From assembly GCA_938044055.1 (NCBI GenBank), contig CALIQO010000278.1, forward strand, positions 1 through 7,230: DNA of 7,230 bases, in the 5' to 3' direction. Each line of letters opens with the position of its first letter. The stretch's first letter is position 1. The position numbers and the translations under genes are program-made. This stretch comes from an uncultured Saprospiraceae bacterium. GTDB lineage: Bacteria > Bacteroidota > Bacteroidia > Chitinophagales > Saprospiraceae. Below, in pieces: positions 1 through 4,751 of this stretch. The notes under the pieces were generated by a model. It made no database searches, had not been told where the DNA came from, and worked only from the letters and a program-made list of their open reading frames with translations.

Positions 1-1068
1 AGAGAAAAGACAGAAGAATTCAGCAGGGATGCTTGGGAAGAAGCAGGCAAAGATTTAGTTCCAGGATTACTTGCACCATTGAGCATGGGAGGTAAAGGGT
101 ATGATTTATTTCAGTTATGCAGTGCGCTAAGGGGGATAGGATATGGTGCTCAAGATGCTGGATTGTCTTTCGGTATAGGGGCACACCTTCTTTCTTGTGT
201 TCGTCCACTTGTTCGATATGGCAGCGAAGAACTAAAAGACAAGTATCTCGAGCGAGCATGTAATGGAAGCATTATTATTGCCAATGCTATTACAGAAATA
301 AAAGAGGGTTCTAATGCTTATGAAATGACTACTTCAGCAGAGCTTACGGAGGATGGTTGTCTGATTTCTGGAGCAAAAACGTATATAACCAATGGACCTG
401 TGGCAGACCTTATACTGGTATATGCCACAACGGATAAGAATAAAAAAGCGCAAGGCGGAATTACAGCATTCCTTGTGGAGGCTGATAATGAAGGTGTAAA
501 GAAAAGTGATCCTATTTCTAAGCTTGGGTTAAGGACTGTTACGATGGGAGAAATTTCTTTTCATGATTGCTTTGTACCAGAAAGTCATATTATAGGAGAA
601 GTAGGAGGAGGTACTATGATCTTCCGCGATTCGATGATCTGGGAAAGAATCGGATTATCTGCGCTGCATATAGGATGTTTAGAGAAACATCTTGATAATA
701 CTATCGCTTACGCAAATGAAAGAAAAGTGTATGGAAAAAGCATAGGAAATTATCAAGCCATATCTCATAAATTAGCAGAACTGAAGGTAGAAATTGAAGC
801 TGTAAAATCAATGCTCGAACCAGCATGTAGATACGCAGGTTCTAGATCAAAAGCAGATTTATGGGCTTCCATGATAAACTTGAAAGCTACAGAAACTTAC
901 AAGAAAGGGATGATGGACTTACTTCAGATCTATGGAGGAAAAGGGTATGTTGATGACCATCCTGTAGGTCTTGCTCTGAAAGATGCCATCTCTTCTACTA
1001 TCTATTCTGGTACTTCAGAAATCCAAAAGTCAATAGTTGCTAGGTGGATAGGAATAAAAAACGAATAA
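1..1068 (+). CDS. Acyl-CoA dehydrogenase-family flavoenzyme, PltE/prolyl-carrier-protein dehydrogenase-like (5' partial)
   Basis: The frame is open from base 1 and gives 355 residues to a TAA stop. The family is usually about 380 residues, so roughly 25 N-terminal residues are outside the window; the TTG at 79 is internal. Visible family features are the GGKGYD segment (residues 30-35), AITE (96-99) followed by EGSN where most members have AGSD, the ITAFLVE strand, the VYGKSIGNYQAISHKLA helix, and the C-terminal IYSGTSEIQ motif. The usual catalytic Glu of IYEGT is Ser here (codon 1006-1008). A Glu in WERIGL (643-645) occupies the alternative position used by isovaleryl-CoA and long-chain dehydrogenases and by prolyl-carrier-protein dehydrogenases. 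It is therefore probably active, as an FAD-dependent alpha,beta-dehydrogenase of a CoA- or carrier-bound acyl group. The halogenase-like neighbour favours the PltE-like reading, from remembered family patterns; an isovaleryl-CoA-type catabolic enzyme is the alternative. Confidence 0.9.
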   Translation, partial: REKTEEFSRDAWEEAGKDLVPGLLAPLSMGGKGYDLFQLCSALRGIGYGAQDAGLSFGIGAHLLSCVRPLVRYGSEELKDKYLERACNGSIIIANAITEIKEGSNAYEMTTSAELTEDGCLISGAKTYITNGPVADLILVYATTDKNKKAQGGITAFLVEADNEGVKKSDPISKLGLRTVTMGEISFHDCFVPESHIIGEVGGGTMIFRDSMIWERIGLSALHIGCLEKHLDNTIAYANERKVYGKSIGNYQAISHKLAELKVEIEAVKSMLEPACRYAGSRSKADLWASMINLKATETYKKGMMDLLQIYGGKGYVDDHPVGLALKDAISSTIYSGTSEIQKSIVARWIGIKNE

Positions 1069-1084
1069 GCTGCCATAAAATAAA

Positions 1085-1123
1085 AACCTACCTCTTACAT
1101 TTATGTTAGAATAGAGGTAAGTT
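1085..1123 (+). promoter_or_regulatory. Intergenic inverted repeat (hairpin) between dehydrogenase and halogenase-like genes
   Basis: The arms 1085-1095 and 1113-1123 are complementary over 11 bases with one mismatch; the inner seven pairs (TACCTCT/AGAGGTA) are perfect and the loop is 17 nt. No T-tract follows on the plus strand, so it is not a standard terminator in the direction of the genes. On the minus strand it is followed by a T-rich run, but no minus-strand gene ends there. It could be an operator, an attenuator or an mRNA-processing or stability element just upstream of the halogenase-like start. Only the repeat is seen; the role is inferred. Confidence 0.45.
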
Positions 1124-1136
1124 CAAAAACAAGCAC

Positions 1137-2438
1137 ATGAAGAAGAATAAATACGATGTTGTTGTAATTGGTGGCGGCCCTGCTGGGTCGGTTGCGTCTT
1201 CTCTATTAAGTAAGGCTGGAATAGATGTCCTTCTTCTAGAAAAAGAGAAGTTTCCGAGGTATAAGGTAGGTGAGAGCCTTATCCCTCATTTCTGGAAATA
1301 TACAGATCAGATAGGCGCTACGGAAGCTATAGAAAAAGAAGGCTTTGTTAAGAAGGCTGGAGGATTCGTCTTATGGGATGATGTCATGAGAACTGTTTCT
1401 TTTAAAAACTTCGGGTTTACAAGACCAGCGCTTCATGTAGAGCGTGATACATTCGATAATATATTACTGGATACAAGTAAAGGACATGGAACGGAGGTTA
1501 TAGAAAAAGCCCAAGTAAAAGGTGTAGCACATACGGAAGAAGGATGTATAGTTGACTGGCAAGATGAAAATCGAGAGAAACGTTCAGTTGCCTGTCGATA
1601 TGTTGTAGATGCAAGTGGACAAGCAGCAGTTGTCTCTAGACAATATGATTTAATAGAATATGATAGTGATTTTAGATTCCAGGCTTTCTGGGGTTACCTT
1701 GATAAATCAGAATACTTAAACGCTAAAGGTGAAATTACAGATTTCAGTCACCGCCATGATGATCCTCCTATGACGCTTGTTTCAAGTACAGGTGACTGGG
1801 GATGGGCATGGCAGATAGTGCAGAAAGAAAAGGTAAGCGTAGGACTCATTGTCCCTAGAAATAAATTACCAGAATATAAGGCTGGAGGAGAGACACTCAA
1901 CGAAAGATTTTTAACAGCCATCCACAATATTCCATTTACTAAGGATCTATTGAAAAATTCTTCTCTTGTAGGCAATGTTAGAACCATTAAAGATTATGCA
2001 TACACGCCTACTAAGATGGTGCATGAGCATACTTTTCTGGCAGGTGATGCGGCAGCATTTTTTGACCCTATCAACTCAGAGGGAATAACCATAGCTATGT
2101 ATGCAGGGTCACTTGTGGCCTGGGCTATTGAAAATGCATTAAAAAATCCTAAGCGGGAAGGATTCTATAAGCGTACTTATGAAGACCAGCTTAACGTAAG
2201 GCTAGACCTATTTAGATTGCTGGCTTTCCCGGATGAAATGATTCCAGAAGGATTAATTGATAAAATTACGCGCAGTGCTAAGAATCAGAGCAACAATGAA
2301 AATTACCTTTCCCTGGCGCAATTGATGCTTACTCAACGAGGAAGAGAATTTCCAGATTTATTGAAAAAATTAGGATTGGAAGAAAAAGAAGTTTATCAAG
2401 AAGTTCCTATTCCTCATGTTATTGAAAGTTCCTTATGA
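1137..2438 (+). CDS. FAD-dependent halogenase-like oxidoreductase (PltA/phenolic halogenase type)
   Basis: This 433-residue protein is probably a cytoplasmic flavoenzyme that, if active as its motifs suggest, uses FADH2, O2 and halide to halogenate an activated pyrrole, phenol or carrier-bound substrate. Motifs in order: Rossmann GGGPAG (12-17), RYKVGESLIP (41-50) typical of this branch, GFVKKAGG with Lys72/Lys73 near where the catalytic Lys of carrier-dependent halogenases lies, WGWAWQI (221-227) matching the halogenase WxWxI(P) motif but with Val in place of Pro, and AGDAAAFFDPINSEG (302-316), combining the second FAD-binding GD motif with FxPxxSxG. The length fits PltA-like enzymes, not the roughly 530-residue tryptophan halogenases. 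The ATG at 1137 sits just before the FAD fold and has an A-rich leader without a clear Shine-Dalgarno. The stop overlaps the next start. The Pro-to-Val change leaves a non-halogenating monooxygenase or reductase possible. A reduced-flavin supplier is not visible here. Confidence 0.88.
   Translation: MKKNKYDVVVIGGGPAGSVASSLLSKAGIDVLLLEKEKFPRYKVGESLIPHFWKYTDQIGATEAIEKEGFVKKAGGFVLWDDVMRTVSFKNFGFTRPALHVERDTFDNILLDTSKGHGTEVIEKAQVKGVAHTEEGCIVDWQDENREKRSVACRYVVDASGQAAVVSRQYDLIEYDSDFRFQAFWGYLDKSEYLNAKGEITDFSHRHDDPPMTLVSSTGDWGWAWQIVQKEKVSVGLIVPRNKLPEYKAGGETLNERFLTAIHNIPFTKDLLKNSSLVGNVRTIKDYAYTPTKMVHEHTFLAGDAAAFFDPINSEGITIAMYAGSLVAWAIENALKNPKREGFYKRTYEDQLNVRLDLFRLLAFPDEMIPEGLIDKITRSAKNQSNNENYLSLAQLMLTQRGREFPDLLKKLGLEEKEVYQEVPIPHVIESSL
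2435..2438 (+). other. ATGA stop/start overlap (translational coupling site)
   Basis: The TGA stop of the halogenase-like gene (2436-2438) shares bases with the ATG of the first DUF3179 lipoprotein (2435-2437). No Shine-Dalgarno-like sequence is seen just upstream, so the downstream gene probably depends on terminating ribosomes. The start is supported by an immediate signal peptide and lipobox. Confidence 0.85.
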
Positions 2439-3532
2439 GATTGACAATTTTAATACTCTTTATAGGTGTAATCTTAATTTCTGGGTGCGATGGAAATTGG
2501 GTTCAGAATAAATCCGATCATCATGGACATGATCATGGGCATAATCACAATCATGATAAAATGCATCATGAACCCCATGATTCCATAGAAGGATTATTCA
2601 TTTATGAAGCAGCAGCAATGCCAGATTTTCTTCATTCGCTATATAAAGCAGACTGGAGAACAACCTACGATCATATGAAAGATGATGATTTTGTTATAGG
2701 AGTAAGAATCAATGATATTCCATATGCATTTCCTTGGTGGATAATGAAGAATAATCATATAGCTAATCTTACTGTAGAAGGAGTCCCTATTGTTACAACT
2801 CTATGTGAGATGTGCAGCGGTGGCAATGTTTATAGTAGGTTGCTAAAGGATGATACATTAACTTTTGAACATCTAGGATTGTATAAGAGCTCTTGGTTTA
2901 TGAAAGATAATAAGACTGGTTCTTACTGGCTTCCATTCGAGGGAAAGGCTTTCCATGGCAGTTATAAGGGGGCACATCTAGAAATCTTACCTAGTTACCA
3001 GATGTACTGGAATGAGTGGCTAGCTAGTAATCCTGACTCTCGAGTTATGTGGGATGAGCAGGAAGTAAGAAAAGGCCATGGTTCAGAGCACACACCTGGT
3101 CTCGATTATGTTGAAGAAATTTTTGAAGAAACCTTTGATGTTATAGCTCCAGAAGATATTCCTAAGTTTAATCTTGTGCTCGGGGTTACATCTAATGAAA
3201 CCTGGAAAGCTTATGACATTGAAGTACTTGAAAAAATAGGCCCGGTGCTAGAAGATACCCTTCCAGATAACAGTAAATTGGTTATACTTAGTGAACCTGG
3301 CACCAGTTTCTGTGGAGCATATATACCTACATGGAACGATAAAGAATTAAAATTTCATGTAAATGATGTCGGCAATATTGTCGATTTAGGGACAGAAAGC
3401 GTATGGGATGTATTCGGAACTTGTATAAGTGGAGAACTAGAAGGAGTCCAGTTAGATGCTTATCCTTTCTTTGTTAAAGAATGGTATGGATGGTATGCCT
3501 ATCACCCAGAAACAGAAATATATAAATTATAG
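2435..3532 (+). CDS. Histidine-rich DUF3179 lipoprotein (first paralogue)
   Basis: This 365-residue exported protein has a hydrophobic signal peptide (about 4-15) and lipobox ISGC, so Cys18 is the likely lipidated residue. A metal-binding-like tract follows, with ten His among residues 29-48. The globular part fits DUF3179: VIGVRIND (87-94), a CEMC pair (Cys124, Cys127) where family members commonly have a CPLCG-like motif, TLTF (141-144), KTGSYW (160-165), and a C-terminal SVWDVFG...HPETEIY stretch. The second half (about 246-363) repeats the pattern of the first, so the protein looks like two copies of one fold; further cysteines are Cys293 and Cys330. No enzymatic function is established for DUF3179. 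The His tract and paired Cys suggest binding of a transition metal or metal cofactor in the periplasm or at the outer membrane (inference). It is translationally coupled to the halogenase-like gene and followed after 18 bp by its paralogue. Confidence 0.85.
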   Translation: MRLTILILFIGVILISGCDGNWVQNKSDHHGHDHGHNHNHDKMHHEPHDSIEGLFIYEAAAMPDFLHSLYKADWRTTYDHMKDDDFVIGVRINDIPYAFPWWIMKNNHIANLTVEGVPIVTTLCEMCSGGNVYSRLLKDDTLTFEHLGLYKSSWFMKDNKTGSYWLPFEGKAFHGSYKGAHLEILPSYQMYWNEWLASNPDSRVMWDEQEVRKGHGSEHTPGLDYVEEIFEETFDVIAPEDIPKFNLVLGVTSNETWKAYDIEVLEKIGPVLEDTLPDNSKLVILSEPGTSFCGAYIPTWNDKELKFHVNDVGNIVDLGTESVWDVFGTCISGELEGVQLDAYPFFVKEWYGWYAYHPETEIYKL

Positions 3533-3550
3533 CCCTGACAAGAAAAAAGA

Positions 3551-4642
3551 ATGAAATCACATAATATATTATTGCCAATTTTGGCGGTCATTATATTGGC
3601 AAGTTGCGATGGTAATTGGCAACAAAATAGCACAGATCATAGTAATCACAATCACAACCACGAAAAATCAGTTCATGTTCCTCATGACTCTATCGTAGGA
3701 TTGTATGTAGATGAGACTCCGGTAAAACCGGAATATCACCAACCTTTGACTGAACCAGATTGGAGAGATACTTACGACCACATGAAGCCAGATGATTTTG
3801 TCATCGGAATAAAAGTCAATGATGTACCCTATGCGATTCCATGGTGGATCCTTAAAAATCACCACATCGCAATTATTTCCATAGAAGATGTGCCAGTAGT
3901 AGCAACACTATGCGAGATGTGTAGTGGAGGGAATGTTTTAAGTAGGGTCATCGGAAGTGATACTTTGACGTTTATCCGAGAAGGAATCTATAAAGCTTCT
4001 TGGTTTATGAAAGACCACCAGACAGGATCTTATTGGTTGCCATTTGAGGGAAGGTCCTTCCATGGATCGTTGAGAGGGAGACTTCTAGATGTTCTGCCTA
4101 GTTATCAATTATACTGGCATGAGTGGCTTGAAGAAAATCCTGACACTTATGTGCTGTGGGGTGAGCAGAAAATGAGAGAAGGTCATGGTTCTAAACATGC
4201 TCCTGGGTACGATGTAGTTGAAGATATTTTTGCTAATTCCATCATACAAGACATCCCAGATGATATTCCTAAACATAATCTTGTCTTAGGCGTCGGTTCT
4301 CAAGGATCATGGAAGGCATATAATATTGAAGATTTAGAAAAAGTAGGATCAGTCCTTGAGGACAAATTACCAGATGGAAGCGATGCACTTGTATTGAGCG
4401 AACCTGGCACCAGTTTCTGTGGTGCATATAAACCTATATGGAGTGATACAAATTTAAAGTTTCAAGTGAATGATGTGGGTAATATTATCGATTTAGAAAC
4501 GGGAAGTATATGGAATGTATTCGGAGAATGTATAAGTGGAGAACTAGAAGGTGCTCAGCTAGAAGCTTTTCCGTTTTTTGTGAAGGAATGGTATGGGTGG
4601 TTTACCTATCATCCGGAGACTGAAATATATAAAGTGCCATAA
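3551..4642 (+). CDS. Histidine-rich DUF3179 lipoprotein (second paralogue)
   Basis: This 363-residue lipoprotein has signal peptide residues 5-17, lipobox LASC and lipidated Cys19, followed by DGNW exactly as in the upstream copy. The His tract is shorter (six His between residues 30 and 45). By eye the globular region is about two-thirds identical to the first copy; over the 71 residues from DWR to TLTF I count 50 identities. All four non-lipobox cysteines are kept (Cys121, Cys124, Cys290, Cys326), as are KDHQTGSYW and the HPETEIY end. This is clearly a tandem duplication with both copies intact and no frameshift. The start has an A-rich leader (AAGAAAAAAGA) typical of Bacteroidota and lies 18 bp after the previous stop, so the genes are co-transcribed. 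Function is unknown; the shared cysteines argue for a conserved binding site, while the differing His tracts suggest some divergence. It is probably the last gene of the operon. Confidence 0.85.
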   Translation: MKSHNILLPILAVIILASCDGNWQQNSTDHSNHNHNHEKSVHVPHDSIVGLYVDETPVKPEYHQPLTEPDWRDTYDHMKPDDFVIGIKVNDVPYAIPWWILKNHHIAIISIEDVPVVATLCEMCSGGNVLSRVIGSDTLTFIREGIYKASWFMKDHQTGSYWLPFEGRSFHGSLRGRLLDVLPSYQLYWHEWLEENPDTYVLWGEQKMREGHGSKHAPGYDVVEDIFANSIIQDIPDDIPKHNLVLGVGSQGSWKAYNIEDLEKVGSVLEDKLPDGSDALVLSEPGTSFCGAYKPIWSDTNLKFQVNDVGNIIDLETGSIWNVFGECISGELEGAQLEAFPFFVKEWYGWFTYHPETEIYKVP

Positions 4643-4649
4643 AATACAA

Positions 4650-4680
4650 CGCTATAAAGTTTTTATATCGTTTTTCTTTA
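4650..4680 (+). terminator. Probable Rho-independent terminator after the DUF3179 pair
   Basis: The arms 4650-4658 and 4662-4670 pair over nine positions with one mismatch (C/T), closed at the base by two C-G pairs and with a 3-nt loop. The T-rich run TTTTTCTTTA (4671-4680) follows directly. It lies 8 bp after the TAA of the second lipoprotein gene, where an operon end is expected. The stem is AT-rich, so its strength is uncertain. Confidence 0.5.
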
Positions 4681-4687
4681 TCTCTAA

Positions 4688-4698
4688 TGAGTCACTCA
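4688..4698. repeat. Short palindrome TGAGTCACTCA upstream of the sensor kinase
   Basis: Five-base arms TGAGT/ACTCA flank a central C. TAA before it and TTA after it extend the symmetry with a two-base interruption (4685-4703). It lies 53 bp before the kinase ATG, in the only space available for that gene's promoter, so it could be an operator. The rest of 4681-4751 shows no clear Bacteroidota promoter match. Such a short palindrome may be chance. Confidence 0.25.
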
Positions 4699-4751
4699 GA
4701 TTATGATTTCATCGTATCTCATTCTATCTTGTCGTAAATAGATAGGATTGC

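Noticed and set aside
20..259. Minus-strand open frame of 79 codons
   Set aside because: It lies inside the dehydrogenase coding region, which has clear family motifs; the antisense product resembles nothing recognisable.
1096..1103. TACATTTA as a Bacteroidota -7 promoter element (TAnnTTTG) for the halogenase-like gene
   Set aside because: It is one base off the consensus, but no TTTG/TTG -33 element lies at the right distance, and it falls in the hairpin loop.
1748..1987. Minus-strand open frame of 79 codons
   Set aside because: Antisense shadow within the halogenase-like gene, covering its WxWxI motif.
2519..2578. The CAT/CAC-rich stretch as a DNA repeat or CRISPR-like array
   Set aside because: It is in-frame coding for the His tract; units are irregular and short, with no spacer structure.
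3668..3865. Minus-strand open frame of 65 codons
   Set aside because: Antisense shadow of the second DUF3179 gene.
4725..4732. TATCTTGT as a -7 element for the sensor kinase
   Set aside because: It has two mismatches to TAnnTTTG and no convincing -33 partner; such matches are expected by chance in AT-rich DNA.
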